DNA of 10,260 bases. Origin: Methylotenera sp. (GTDB taxonomy: Bacteria; Pseudomonadota; Gammaproteobacteria; Burkholderiales; Methylophilaceae). Each line of letters starts with the position of its first letter. Positions within the stretch are counted from its first letter, which is position 1. Shown here piece after piece: positions 1 through 7,186 of the stretch. A program made the translations under genes and the position numbers. The stretch lies in contig JACDEP010000078.1 of the NCBI GenBank assembly GCA_013816325.1, positions 1 to 10,260 on the forward strand, read 5' to 3'. The notes under the pieces were generated by a model, which worked only from the letters and a program-made list of their open reading frames with translations, did no database searches and had not been told where the DNA came from.

Positions 1-238
1 CGGCCATTGTCGTCGGGCAAACGTCGGGACAATGTGTGTAACCAAAAAACAAAGCGACTGCCTTGCCTTTGAATTCTTCTAATGTGCGGCGCTTGCCGTT
101 ATGGTCGGTTAGGTTCAGGGTTTGCGCAAAGTCCGCTCCGGTGATGTCTGTGGCAACTACTTTATCGCTAGCAGGTTTACAGCCAAACAAAACACCCACC
201 AACATAATGAAGAATAAATTGCGAAATAAATGTGTCAT
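1..238 (-). CDS. SCO1/SenC/PrrC-family copper-binding lipoprotein, 5' part only
   Basis: Reading the minus strand from the ATG at 238 gives 79 residues before the window edge cuts the gene. Residues 1-20 look like a lipoprotein signal: a few polar residues and an Arg, a hydrophobic core, then a lipobox-like VLFGC with Cys20 as the lipidation site. Around residues 66-76 sits FGYTHCPDVCP, the CxxxC copper site (Cys70, Cys74) of the SCO1/SenC thioredoxin-like family. Family members deliver copper to, or reduce, the CuA centre of cytochrome c oxidase from the periplasmic face of the membrane. The conserved distal His of this family would lie outside the window. The gene is divergent from ilvE. 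The ribosome binding site is weak (GAAAG about 7 bases upstream). The family call is firm; the exact role (cytochrome oxidase assembly or redox sensing) is inferred. Confidence 0.88.
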   Translation of the reverse strand, partial: MTHLFRNLFFIMLVGVLFGCKPASDKVVATDITGADFAQTLNLTDHNGKRRTLEEFKGKAVALFFGYTHCPDVCPTTMA

Positions 239-354
239 TACTGCTTTCAGGATTATCAATTATGTAAGATTAGATTTTACCATGCGCAATAAATTCAATG
301 CCTTGCAGTTCAAATAAACGGGAAATTTATGTGCATAGCAGGTGCTGCCTCGTT

Positions 355-360
355 TACAAT
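355..360 (+). promoter_or_regulatory. Possible -10 element for ilvE
   Basis: TACAAT at 355-360 matches five of six bases of the sigma-70 -10 consensus and lies 35 bases before the ilvE start, but no recognisable -35 box sits 16-18 bases upstream. It is a weak candidate in the 157-base divergent gap between the SCO-like gene and ilvE. Confidence 0.22.
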
Positions 361-395
361 AATGCTTTTGCAAAATCAAAGTTTTAAGGAACAGT

Positions 396-1340
396 ATGGC
401 AAACCCAGCAGCAACTTCGGGCGGCATGGCAGACCGCGATGGCGTAATTTGGTATGACGGTAAAATGGTGAATTGGCGCGATGCCACCACCCATGTATTG
501 ACCCACACTTTGCATTACGGCATGGGGGTGTTTGAAGGCGTTCGCGCATACAAAACCGATAAAGGCACGGCTATTTTCCGCTTGAAAGAACATACGGACA
601 GGCTGTTCCGTAGTGCGCATATCTTGGGTATGAAAATGCCGTTTTCAAAAGAAGAGATGATGGAAGCGCAGAAAGCGGCAGTGCGAGAAAACAACCTTGA
701 ATCGGCCTATATGCGCCCGATGGCATTTTACGGTGCTGAAGCAATGGGTATCTCTGCTAAAACACTTTCCACGCACGTGATTGTTGCGGCCTGGAAATGG
801 GGGGCTTACATGGGTCAAGAAGCACTGGATCATGGTATCCGCGTTAAAACCTCCTCCTTCTCTCGCCACCACGTTAATATCACTATGTGTAAAGCCAAAG
901 CTAACGGTAATTACATGAACTCAATTTTGGCGCATCAAGAAGCTGCACAGGATGGTTATGATGAAGCACTGCTATTGGATGTGGATGGCTTTGTTGCGGA
1001 AGGCTCAGGTGAAAATATTTTCATCGTACGTAACGGTAAACTTTACACCCCAGATTTAACGTCTGCGCTAGAAGGCATTACACGCGACACTATCGTTCAA
1101 CTAGCAGCAGAAATTGGTTTAACAATCATTGAAAAGCGTATCACGCGTGATGAAGTGTACTCTGCTGATGAGGCTTTCTTTACGGGCACAGCGGCTGAAG
1201 TGACGCCGATACGTGAGCTGGACCGCCGTAATATTGGTGAAGGTAAAGCCGGCCCAGTGACCAAGCAATTGCAAAAACTGTTCTTTGACGTAGTCACCGG
1301 TAAGTCTGCGAAACATGCTGATTGGTTAACTTTAGTTTAA
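396..1340 (+). CDS. ilvE: Branched-chain-amino-acid aminotransferase
   Basis: A 314-residue class IV PLP aminotransferase that interconverts leucine, isoleucine and valine with their 2-oxo acids, using glutamate/2-oxoglutarate, in the cytoplasm. Visible family motifs are HYGMGVFEG (residues 40-48), AKANGNYMNS (167-176), in which Lys168 aligns with the PLP-binding lysine of E. coli IlvE, VAEGSGENIF (200-209) near the cofactor, and EGITRDTI (226-233). The length is close to the usual 305-310 residues. The start at 396 has a good ribosome binding site, AAGGA at 386-390 with a 5-base spacer; a second Met at residue 11 (before ADRDG) is possible but less well placed. A CHCC zinc-finger gene follows 104 bases after the stop, an arrangement I recall from betaproteobacteria. 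Nothing looks truncated. Confidence 0.96.
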   Translation: MANPAATSGGMADRDGVIWYDGKMVNWRDATTHVLTHTLHYGMGVFEGVRAYKTDKGTAIFRLKEHTDRLFRSAHILGMKMPFSKEEMMEAQKAAVRENNLESAYMRPMAFYGAEAMGISAKTLSTHVIVAAWKWGAYMGQEALDHGIRVKTSSFSRHHVNITMCKAKANGNYMNSILAHQEAAQDGYDEALLLDVDGFVAEGSGENIFIVRNGKLYTPDLTSALEGITRDTIVQLAAEIGLTIIEKRITRDEVYSADEAFFTGTAAEVTPIRELDRRNIGEGKAGPVTKQLQKLFFDVVTGKSAKHADWLTLV

Positions 1341-1444
1341 AAAAATTTTCGTCCTTCCATACTCAACACGGAATCTACAGCTTAATAAATACAACGACTT
1401 TCGATTCGACTTTGATCGGAATGACTAATCAGGAAGATTTAAAA

Positions 1445-1633
1445 ATGTCTAGTGTGCAGGAGTTTGAAATTACAGCTAAGGATTTACCATTACACTGCCC
1501 TACTAAGGAAGTGGCATTATGGGCTTCCCATCCACGTGTGTTTTTAGATATCACAAAAACAGGACAAGCGGCTTGCCCTTATTGCGGAACAAAATATAAA
1601 CTAAAAGCCGGTGAGCACGTTAAAACCCATTAA
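1445..1633 (+). CDS. CHCC-type zinc-finger protein (NDUFS6-like small protein)
   Basis: A 62-residue protein with the zinc-ligand pattern Cys18, His29, Cys44, Cys47, in the contexts HCP, SHPRVFLDI and CPYCGTKY. This is the zf-CHCC family (Pfam PF10276), which in mitochondria is the domain of complex I subunit NDUFS6. In proteobacteria it is a short stand-alone protein of unproven function. The frame is open back to 1322, overlapping the end of ilvE, but the ATG at 1445 is preferred: AGGAAG at 1431-1436 sits 8 bases ahead, and the protein then begins just before the conserved domain. Residues that would be added by earlier starts (1322 or 1421) resemble no domain. It is probably cotranscribed with ilvE, since no terminator is visible between them. 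A strong hairpin follows 14 bases after the stop. Confidence 0.9.
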   Translation: MSSVQEFEITAKDLPLHCPTKEVALWASHPRVFLDITKTGQAACPYCGTKYKLKAGEHVKTH

Positions 1634-1647
1634 TTTATAAGGGATTA

Positions 1648-1680
1648 ATAAAAGGGTAACGTAAATCGTTACCCTTTTAT
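1648..1680. terminator. Symmetric hairpin terminator between convergent genes
   Basis: A perfect 14-bp inverted repeat (1648-1661 and 1667-1680; core AAAAGGGTAACG) encloses a 5-base loop, TAAAT. On the plus strand the stem runs into TTTTATTTAATTATTT. On the minus strand it ends in TTTTATTAAT. It therefore can act as an intrinsic terminator in both directions, serving the zinc-finger gene on the left and the entericidin-like gene on the right. Confidence 0.85.
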
Positions 1681-1684
1681 TTAA

Positions 1685-1837
1685 TTATTTATGCTCGTTA
1701 GCTTCATCTTTAATTTTTTCGCCGCCTCTTTCAATATCTTTACCAGCCCCTGCCATCGTATTGCAGCCGGTTAAAGTGACCAAAGTGCCTGCTAAGAATA
1801 ATGTAGCTACTAGTGAAGCAATAGTCTTCTTGAACAT
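1685..1837 (-). CDS. Entericidin-like small lipoprotein
   Basis: A 50-residue reading frame. The N-terminus MFKK is followed by a hydrophobic stretch and a lipobox LTGC with Cys25 as the predicted lipidated residue. The mature part begins CNTMAGAGKDIERGGEKIKD, the hallmark of the entericidin EcnA/EcnB family (small outer- or inner-membrane lipoproteins). In E. coli, EcnB is a stress-induced bacteriolytic lipoprotein and EcnA its antidote; in most other bacteria the function is unproven. The start at 1837 has a good ribosome binding site, AAGGAAAA, about 7 bases upstream on the minus strand. Only one copy is present here, with no neighbouring partner. It lies 175 bases downstream of murI on the same strand and likely has its own promoter in that gap. 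Confidence 0.88.
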   Translation of the reverse strand: MFKKTIASLVATLFLAGTLVTLTGCNTMAGAGKDIERGGEKIKDEANEHK

Positions 1838-2012
1838 GATATTTTTCCTTAATATTGTTAATTGTTAGAAAGCCAAGGAATTTCCTTCGCCGTGTATTAT
1901 GAATAATAAGCCATAAATAAAAAGTTTCTGTACGATAACGCACACAAGTGAACTTTAGACTTAAAGAACTCCAACTTATTTGAGTTTATGTTGGTGATAT
2001 TGAATCGTAGTG

Positions 2013-2849
2013 CTATAACAAGCTGATTTGTGCCGTTGCGCCCCATAGCTCGTGTATCACTTGTAATGCCGTAGGAGCTTTGCTATTGGTCCAAAAGCTA
2101 ACTTCGCCTTTTTGGTGGGCATAGAGAGGTTGAGTCAGTAAATCACGTTTCAAAAGGCGTTTCTGTAATTGCTTAGCAACTGCTGCGCCAGTATCAATTA
2201 TTACCACATTTGCACCCACCTGCTGCTCAATTACTGGCCTTACAAAAGGGTAATGGGTGCAGCCAAGCACTATAGTATCAGCGCCGTGAGCTAACAAAGG
2301 CGCGCAATATTGGCGTACAAGCGTATGTGTTTCTTCCGAATTCAACTCTCCTCGCTCAATACACTCTACTAGCCCTATACAGCCTTGCGTAATCACTTCT
2401 ACATTGCGGCCATAACTTTCCAGCAATGCCGCGAACTGTGCGCTTTTAAGTGTACCTACCGTTGCCAGTACGCCAATAATTCCGTTCCTGGTAGCTTCTG
2501 CCGCAGGCTTTACCGCCGGTTCCATACCAATGATGGGAATATTGAAACCCGGGCCACTATATTGATCACGTAATGCATCAATCGCCGCCGCTGTCGCAGT
2601 ATTACAAGCCACCACAAGCGCTTTAACGCCCTTACCTATTAAAAAATCAGCAATCTCAAAGCAGCGCTGCGTTATTTCCACGGCAGTTTTATTGCCATAA
2701 GGAGCATGTTGGCTATCCGCAAAGTACAGTAATGGTTCATGCGGTAATAAAGCGTGAATATGCTTAAGTACTGAAATGCCGCCCACCCCGGAATCCATGA
2801 CGCCGATTGGTTGGTTTGCAAGATTAAATTTTTGCGATGGTTCTATCAT
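2013..2849 (-). CDS. murI: Glutamate racemase
   Basis: A 278-residue cytoplasmic enzyme that converts L-glutamate to the D-glutamate used in peptidoglycan stem peptides. Motifs of the Asp/Glu racemase family are all present: MDSGVGGISVL (residues 18-28, with Asp19), VVACNTATAAA (79-89, first catalytic Cys82) and VLGCTHYPF (194-202, second catalytic Cys197 and His199). The length is typical. The start at 2849 is the only Met ahead of the first motif that fits; its ribosome binding site is weak (GAGC region about 13 bases upstream). The gene is divergent from the cobalamin adenosyltransferase gene. A perfect TATAAT on the minus strand (2901-2896) gives a plausible promoter about 40 bases from the start. 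A weak 5-bp hairpin (AACTC/GAGTT, about 1966-1985) after the stop could aid termination but lacks a T-run. Confidence 0.96.
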   Translation of the reverse strand: MIEPSQKFNLANQPIGVMDSGVGGISVLKHIHALLPHEPLLYFADSQHAPYGNKTAVEITQRCFEIADFLIGKGVKALVVACNTATAAAIDALRDQYSGPGFNIPIIGMEPAVKPAAEATRNGIIGVLATVGTLKSAQFAALLESYGRNVEVITQGCIGLVECIERGELNSEETHTLVRQYCAPLLAHGADTIVLGCTHYPFVRPVIEQQVGANVVIIDTGAAVAKQLQKRLLKRDLLTQPLYAHQKGEVSFWTNSKAPTALQVIHELWGATAQISLL

Positions 2850-2895
2850 GTTGTATGACTAAGCTCATAGGGATGTCATCAGTTACAATACTGGC

Positions 2896-2901
2896 ATTAT
2901 A
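2896..2901 (-). promoter_or_regulatory. Candidate murI -10 element
   Basis: On the minus strand 2901-2896 reads TATAAT, a perfect sigma-70 -10 box, 47 bases ahead of the murI start, which predicts a leader of about 40 bases. No good -35 hexamer stands at 17 bases; TTGAGT occurs about 20 bases upstream, which is too far for an ideal match. Confidence 0.4.
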
Positions 2902-2967
2902 GTCCAAGGGACTCTCTCCACACTCAAGCCATTATTGTGGCTGCAACTAATTAAAGCAAGGTTTAGC

Positions 2968-3516
2968 ATGGGCAATCGATTAAGCAAGATTTATACACGC
3001 ACCGGCGATGACGGTAGCACCGGTTTGGGCGATGGCAGCCGCATTAATAAAGATAGCTTGCGTATAGAAGCGATGGGCGATGTCGATGAGCTTAATTCCG
3101 TAATCGGCATTTTACTGACGGAAAACGTACCGGATATTTTAGTGGATACGCTTACACAGATTCAGCATGATCTGTTTAACTTGGGTGGCGAAATTTGCAT
3201 TCCTGGTTATGTCATCCTGCAAAAAGTACGTATCGAAGACTTAGAAGAAGCAATTGACACGCTCAATGACGAACTTGAGCCACTTAAGGAATTCATCTTA
3301 CCTGGTGGTACTAAAACAGCTGCGTGTTGCCATCTTGCTCGAACAGTATGCCGCCGTGCAGAACGCAAACTCATACAATTGCATCGCACCGAAAAAGTAA
3401 CCGATATTTCATTGCAATACCTCAACCGCTTATCCGACCTGCTGTTTGTGATGTGCCGTACTATCAATAAAGAGGCAGGGGTTAATGACGTGCTTTGGAA
3501 AAGTGAGCACAAGTAA
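2968..3516 (+). CDS. Cob(I)alamin adenosyltransferase, PduO/MMAB type
   Basis: A 182-residue enzyme that transfers the 5'-deoxyadenosyl group of ATP to cob(I)alamin to make adenosylcobalamin. The N-terminal ATP-binding segment YTRTGDDGSTGLGDGSRI covers residues 9-26. Also present are GDVDELNSVIG (37-47), DLFNLGGEI (68-76), FILPGG (109-114), ARTVCRRAER (124-133) with the catalytic arginines, and YLNRLSDLLF (151-160), all diagnostic of the PduO family. The start at 2968 is chosen because AAGG at about 2957-2961 lies 6-7 bases upstream and the protein then opens with the usual short lead into the ATP site. A TTG 33 bases upstream is in frame but has no support. No cobalamin pathway genes are adjacent, so this is a stand-alone salvage or assimilation enzyme here. 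The symbol varies (cobO, pduO, mmab, atoR), so none is given. Confidence 0.94.
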   Translation: MGNRLSKIYTRTGDDGSTGLGDGSRINKDSLRIEAMGDVDELNSVIGILLTENVPDILVDTLTQIQHDLFNLGGEICIPGYVILQKVRIEDLEEAIDTLNDELEPLKEFILPGGTKTAACCHLARTVCRRAERKLIQLHRTEKVTDISLQYLNRLSDLLFVMCRTINKEAGVNDVLWKSEHK

Positions 3517-3550
3517 ATTTAAGTCTTCTTTTGATAGCATCTTTCATTTA

Positions 3551-3595
3551 TATAATCCACCTGGATTTATAGAATCCGTATAGGTAAGCTATAAT
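3551..3595 (+). promoter_or_regulatory. Two -10-like boxes ahead of pcnB
   Basis: TATAAT occurs at 3551-3556 and again at 3590-3595, in the 85-base gap between the adenosyltransferase gene and pcnB. The first has TTGATA at 3531-3536, a good -35 sequence but only 14 bases away. The second has only a weak -35 (TTTATA near 3566-3571). A transcript from the second box would begin at or within a few bases of the pcnB ATG at 3602. Confidence 0.4.
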
Positions 3596-3601
3596 TTACA
3601 T

Positions 3602-5056
3602 ATGATTAGAAAACTGCTAGATAAAATTTTCAAGCCAAAAAGCTCCCAAGGCGAAGCTAGCAGGATCGAGTCGCATAAATCTACGCAGCATCAGCCTAGC
3701 CGTCCGGTATTAAGCACAAAAAGAACAACAAAGAAAAATACCCGTTCAGACAGAGACTCGGCGCAAGTTATTACCCTTAACACGCATAAGATAGACCTTA
3801 AACTACTTAGCAGCGGCGCATTCAAAACGGTAGAAGGCTTACAGAAAGCTGGTTTCGAAGCCTATATTGTGGGCGGGGCGGTGCGTGATTTACTATTAAA
3901 CCGCATCCCCAAAGACTTTGACATTGCAACCGATGCCACGCCGGAAGAAGTTAACCGTATCTTTAGGCGGTCACGCATCATTGGTCGCCGCTTCAGATTG
4001 GTACACGTACTATTTGGCGACGAGACTATTGAAGTTTCTACTTTCAGAGGTAGCCATTTAGATAGCGGTGACTCTAAAGTCACCGATTCCGGGCGCATCA
4101 TCCGCGACAATGTATTCGGCTCCATTGTAGATGACGCCATACGCCGCGACTTTACCGCCAATGCACTGTATTACGATCCTTCTAATCAAGAAGTACTAGA
4201 TTTCCATAATGGCTTTGCTGATATCAGGGCCGGTGTGCTACGCATGATAGGCAAGCCTGAAACTCGTTACGCTGAAGACCCGGTGCGCATGCTGCGTGCA
4301 GTCAGGTTATCTGCCAAATTAGGCTTACAAATTGATGCCGGCACCATGGCGCCTATCGCAAAGATGGCGGATCTATTGCAAGACGTCCCACCTAGCCGCT
4401 TATTTGATGAGATGCTTAAGCTGTTTCTATCCGGTCATGCCATCGAAAGTGTAAGTGCATTGCGTGAGCAGCATCTGCACCATGGTTTGTTACCGATGCT
4501 GGATGTAGTGCTCGAGCAACCGATGGGCGAACGTTTTGTGATGCTCGCTTTGAAAAATACAGATGACCGCATTCTTTCCGGTAAATCTGCCAATCCTAGC
4601 TTCCTATTTGCAACATTGCTTTGGCATGAAGTACTAGCAGCTTGGGAATCCTATAAAACTGAAAATCATCCGCCAATTCCAGCTTTGCACATGGCTATGA
4701 GCGAAGTAATTGCCACGCAGGCAGAAAAACTGGCAATCCATAATCGTTATACCGCGACCATGAAAGAAATCTGGGGTATGCAACCGCGCTTTGAGCAGCG
4801 CGCGGGCAAACGCCCTTTTGGCTTGCTTACGCATCCGCGTTACCGTGCTGGCTATGACTTTTTACTATTACGCTGCGAATCCGGCGAATTGCCGATGGAA
4901 CTGGGTGAATGGTGGACTACATTCGCCGAAGCCGACAGTGAAATCCGTACTGCCATGTTGCAAGCAGATACTGCTCCAAAAAAGCGTAAAAAGCGGAACC
5001 GCAAAAAAGCTACCCCAGGCGCTAGCAACAATAGCGAGCCCTCTGCAACACAATAA
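3602..5056 (+). CDS. pcnB: Poly(A) polymerase I
   Basis: A 484-residue nucleotidyltransferase of the class II poly(A) polymerase/tRNA nucleotidyltransferase superfamily. It adds 3' poly(A) tails to RNA, marking it for decay. The catalytic head contains YIVGGAVRDLLL (residues 88-99), then KDFDIATDA (104-112) with metal-binding Asp105 and Asp107, and EVSTFRG (144-150) with the third acidic residue. RRDFTANALYYDP (181-193) and the EDPVRMLRAVRLSAKLG helix follow. The long N-terminal extension, the overall length and a very basic C-terminal tail (KKRKKRNRKK from about residue 460) favour PcnB over CCA-adding enzyme. The start at 3602 gives the MIRKLLDKIF opening I associate with betaproteobacterial PcnB. 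It has no Shine-Dalgarno at proper spacing (AGG lies 17 bases away). folK begins 11 bases after the stop. Confidence 0.93.
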   Translation: MIRKLLDKIFKPKSSQGEASRIESHKSTQHQPSRPVLSTKRTTKKNTRSDRDSAQVITLNTHKIDLKLLSSGAFKTVEGLQKAGFEAYIVGGAVRDLLLNRIPKDFDIATDATPEEVNRIFRRSRIIGRRFRLVHVLFGDETIEVSTFRGSHLDSGDSKVTDSGRIIRDNVFGSIVDDAIRRDFTANALYYDPSNQEVLDFHNGFADIRAGVLRMIGKPETRYAEDPVRMLRAVRLSAKLGLQIDAGTMAPIAKMADLLQDVPPSRLFDEMLKLFLSGHAIESVSALREQHLHHGLLPMLDVVLEQPMGERFVMLALKNTDDRILSGKSANPSFLFATLLWHEVLAAWESYKTENHPPIPALHMAMSEVIATQAEKLAIHNRYTATMKEIWGMQPRFEQRAGKRPFGLLTHPRYRAGYDFLLLRCESGELPMELGEWWTTFAEADSEIRTAMLQADTAPKKRKKRNRKKATPGASNNSEPSATQ

Positions 5057-5067
5057 GCATTGGCAAC

Positions 5068-5562
5068 ATGAAACAAGCTTTTATCGCATTAGGCAGCAAC
5101 TTGGCTGACCCACTTAATCAAATCAATATTGCACTAGCCGCACTGGCGAATATTCCGAAAACGCAGCTTGTGAAAAAATCTTCACTGTACCGTACCGCTC
5201 CAGTAGACTGCCCACAAACTGATAGCGATATGCCTGATTTTATTAATGCCGTCGCCGAGCTAGCAACAGATTTAACGCCATTGGAATTACTGGACGTGCT
5301 ACTTTCCATTGAGACTAAGGCTGGCAGGGAACGGCCCTACCGCAATGCCCCGCGCGTACTGGATTGCGACTTACTGCTCTATGAAAATACCCAAATAACA
5401 ACCGAAAAACTAACCGTGCCGCATCCGCGTATGCATGCCCGCGGATTTGTTTTATTGCCTTTATTTGAGATCGCACCGCAATTATCTATCCCGAATCATG
5501 GCAAAATATCAGAACTGATTCAGCCGAATCTTTACGTTGGCATCCAGAAATTAGAATCCTAA
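5068..5562 (+). CDS. folK: 2-amino-4-hydroxy-6-hydroxymethyldihydropteridine pyrophosphokinase
   Basis: A 164-residue HPPK enzyme that transfers pyrophosphate from ATP to 6-hydroxymethyl-7,8-dihydropterin, a step of folate synthesis in the cytoplasm. Motifs are AFIALGSNL (residues 4-12), SSLYRTAPV (38-46), DFINAV (57-62), RNAPRVLDCDLLLY (92-105), where Asp99 and Asp101 match the Mg-binding pair of the family, and VPHPRMHARGFVLLPL in the C-terminal part. The length is standard. The ATG is 11 bases beyond the pcnB stop, with no clear ribosome binding site, so translation may be coupled to pcnB. A 140-base gap follows before the kinase gene. Confidence 0.95.
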   Translation: MKQAFIALGSNLADPLNQINIALAALANIPKTQLVKKSSLYRTAPVDCPQTDSDMPDFINAVAELATDLTPLELLDVLLSIETKAGRERPYRNAPRVLDCDLLLYENTQITTEKLTVPHPRMHARGFVLLPLFEIAPQLSIPNHGKISELIQPNLYVGIQKLES

Positions 5563-5702
5563 AGGACGCAAAGTAAATGTATTATTTTGGGAAGCAGTAC
5601 TAGTCATGTGGCATACATAAACCGAGATAGTCAAGTACAGCGAGGTTTAGAGTACCGAATAACCACGTAATGCACCCAAAGAATATATTTACCTTATAAG
5701 CA

Positions 5703-6350
5703 ATGAGCATTTTCACTAAATACCCTTACATCGTTATCGAAGGCCCCATTGGCAGTGGCAAAACTACGCTCGCTCAAATATTGGCAGATAAATTTCCCGT
5801 CGATTATTTGTCTGAAAAAGCCGAAGCCAACCCATTTCTGCCACGTTTCTACCAAGATGCCCAGCGCTACGGTTTGCCCACACAGCTGTTTTTTCTGTTC
5901 CAGAGAGCCAATCAGGTAAAAGACCTAGCGCAGCGAGATATGTTTGCAAAGCCTGTCATCGCAGATTTTTTCCTGGAAAAAGACCCGATATTCGCGCGCT
6001 TAAATTTGGATGATGAAGAGTACGCGCTCTATCACCAAATCTACCAGCATTTACACTTAAAAGCTTCAAAACCAGATTTAGTGATTTACCTACAAACGCC
6101 TATAGACGCGCTTGTCGCACGTATTGATGAGCGCAGCGTAAGCTACGAGCGGGATATTCCGCGCGAATACCTAGAGCGCCTGGCAAATGCCTATAGCGAG
6201 TTTTTCCATAACTATGATGCATCACCGGTATTGATTGTGAATAACGAAAAGCTCAATATATTAAAAAGCGAAGCCGCGCTGGATTTATTATTGACGCGCA
6301 TCATGCAGATACAGGGACAACGGGAATTCTTTAACCCTAACTTTGAGTAG
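5703..6350 (+). CDS. Deoxynucleoside kinase (deoxyadenosine/deoxyguanosine kinase-like)
   Basis: A 215-residue P-loop kinase of the deoxynucleoside kinase family (Pfam PF01712), which phosphorylates deoxynucleosides for salvage. The Walker A motif GPIGSGKTT spans residues 14-22. ADFFLEKDPIFA (87-98) resembles the segment following the substrate site in bacterial dAK/dGK-type enzymes. The Arg-rich lid appears as RIDERSVSYERD (140-151). Substrate choice cannot be read from these motifs alone. The start at 5703 is fixed upstream by an in-frame TAA at 5697-5699; the ribosome binding site is poor. The gene ends 2 bases before panB, so the two are probably cotranscribed and translationally coupled. 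Its place between folK and panB is one I recall from betaproteobacteria. Confidence 0.9.
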   Translation: MSIFTKYPYIVIEGPIGSGKTTLAQILADKFPVDYLSEKAEANPFLPRFYQDAQRYGLPTQLFFLFQRANQVKDLAQRDMFAKPVIADFFLEKDPIFARLNLDDEEYALYHQIYQHLHLKASKPDLVIYLQTPIDALVARIDERSVSYERDIPREYLERLANAYSEFFHNYDASPVLIVNNEKLNILKSEAALDLLLTRIMQIQGQREFFNPNFE

Positions 6351-6352
6351 CC

Positions 6353-7183
6353 ATGTCTCCTTTTAAAACTCAACATAGCGCTAAACTAGAGCAGCTCAAG
6401 CATGGCACTGAAAAAATTGCCATGCTCACCTGCTATGACGCGACTTTTGCCAAACTTTCGGAGCGGGCTGGCGTAGATGTATTACTGGTCGGAGACTCTC
6501 TAGGCATGGTATTGCATGGCAGCGAGAACACCCTAAATGTACTCATGACCGACATGATTTACCATACACGCTCTGTTGCAGCCGGTGCACCTAATACTTA
6601 TATCATTGCGGATATGCCATACAGCAGCTATGAAAGTGGTGCGGAAATCGCCCATGAAAATGCCCAAATGCTCCTGGATGCTGGAGCGCATATGGTCAAG
6701 TTGGAAGGCGGCGGCAATATGGTAAATATTGTGCGCCATCTAGTAGAAAAAGGTATCCCCGTCTGTGCACATCTTGGCTTTACACCGCAATCCATTCAGA
6801 AATTAGGTGGTTACCGCATCCAAGGTAAAACTGAAGAGAGTGCGAAAAGTATCATGCAGGATGCCCTGTCGATGAGCGAAGTTGGGGTGAGCTTTATATT
6901 GCTAGAAATGGTACCAGCCAGTTTAGCCAGGAATATTACAGAAAGTATCGACACTCCAACCATAGGCATAGGCGCAGGGGTTGATTGCAGCGGCCAGGTG
7001 TTGGTTTTACAGGATTTATTAGGCATTTATACCGGCCAGGCACATAAGCACCCCAATGAATTTAAAAGCCCGCGTTTCGTGCGCAACTTCCTTAAAGACT
7101 CCGGCAGCATACAAGCTGCTGTTGAAGCCTATGTGAAGGCAGTTAAAAACAAAAGTTTCCCCACGGCCGAGCATAGCTACTAA
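6353..7183 (+). CDS. panB: 3-methyl-2-oxobutanoate hydroxymethyltransferase (ketopantoate hydroxymethyltransferase)
   Basis: A 276-residue TIM-barrel enzyme that adds a hydroxymethyl group from 5,10-methylenetetrahydrofolate to 2-oxoisovalerate, giving ketopantoate, the first committed step of pantothenate synthesis. Visible active-site segments are MLTCYDATFA (24-33), VGDSLGMV (46-53, Asp48), ADMPYSSY (86-93, Asp87), VKLEGG (115-120, Lys116 and Glu118) and LLEMVP (183-188, Glu185). These positions are shifted by 3-4 from Asp45, Asp84, Glu114 and Glu181 of E. coli PanB. IGIGAG (204-209) closes the barrel. The ATG lies 2 bases after the kinase stop and panC starts 3 bases after this gene, so this is an operon. 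Its one-carbon donor is a folate, and the substrate 2-oxoisovalerate is also the valine oxo acid handled by IlvE. Confidence 0.97.
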   Translation: MSPFKTQHSAKLEQLKHGTEKIAMLTCYDATFAKLSERAGVDVLLVGDSLGMVLHGSENTLNVLMTDMIYHTRSVAAGAPNTYIIADMPYSSYESGAEIAHENAQMLLDAGAHMVKLEGGGNMVNIVRHLVEKGIPVCAHLGFTPQSIQKLGGYRIQGKTEESAKSIMQDALSMSEVGVSFILLEMVPASLARNITESIDTPTIGIGAGVDCSGQVLVLQDLLGIYTGQAHKHPNEFKSPRFVRNFLKDSGSIQAAVEAYVKAVKNKSFPTAEHSY

Positions 7184-7186
7184 ACC

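Noticed and set aside
63..317. 84-residue plus-strand open frame
   Set aside because: It overlaps the SCO-like gene on the opposite strand, whose lipobox and CxxxC motif are convincing, and it has no recognisable domain.
1395..1413. Near-tandem CGACTTT repeat in the gap after ilvE
   Set aside because: Two 7-base copies only, with no further structure; likely chance.
1322..1444. N-terminal extension of the CHCC zinc-finger protein
   Set aside because: It overlaps the ilvE end, lacks a ribosome binding site, and the added residues match no family; the ATG at 1445 has AGGAAG at good spacing.
2935..2967. TTG start for the cobalamin adenosyltransferase
   Set aside because: No ribosome binding site, and family proteins begin near the ATG at 2968.
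3207..3512. 101-residue minus-strand frame inside the adenosyltransferase gene
   Set aside because: Shadow of a well-supported gene; composition is that of an antisense frame.
4791..5108. 105-residue frame spanning the pcnB-folK junction
   Set aside because: Out of frame with both genes, which carry clear motifs throughout; no domain seen.
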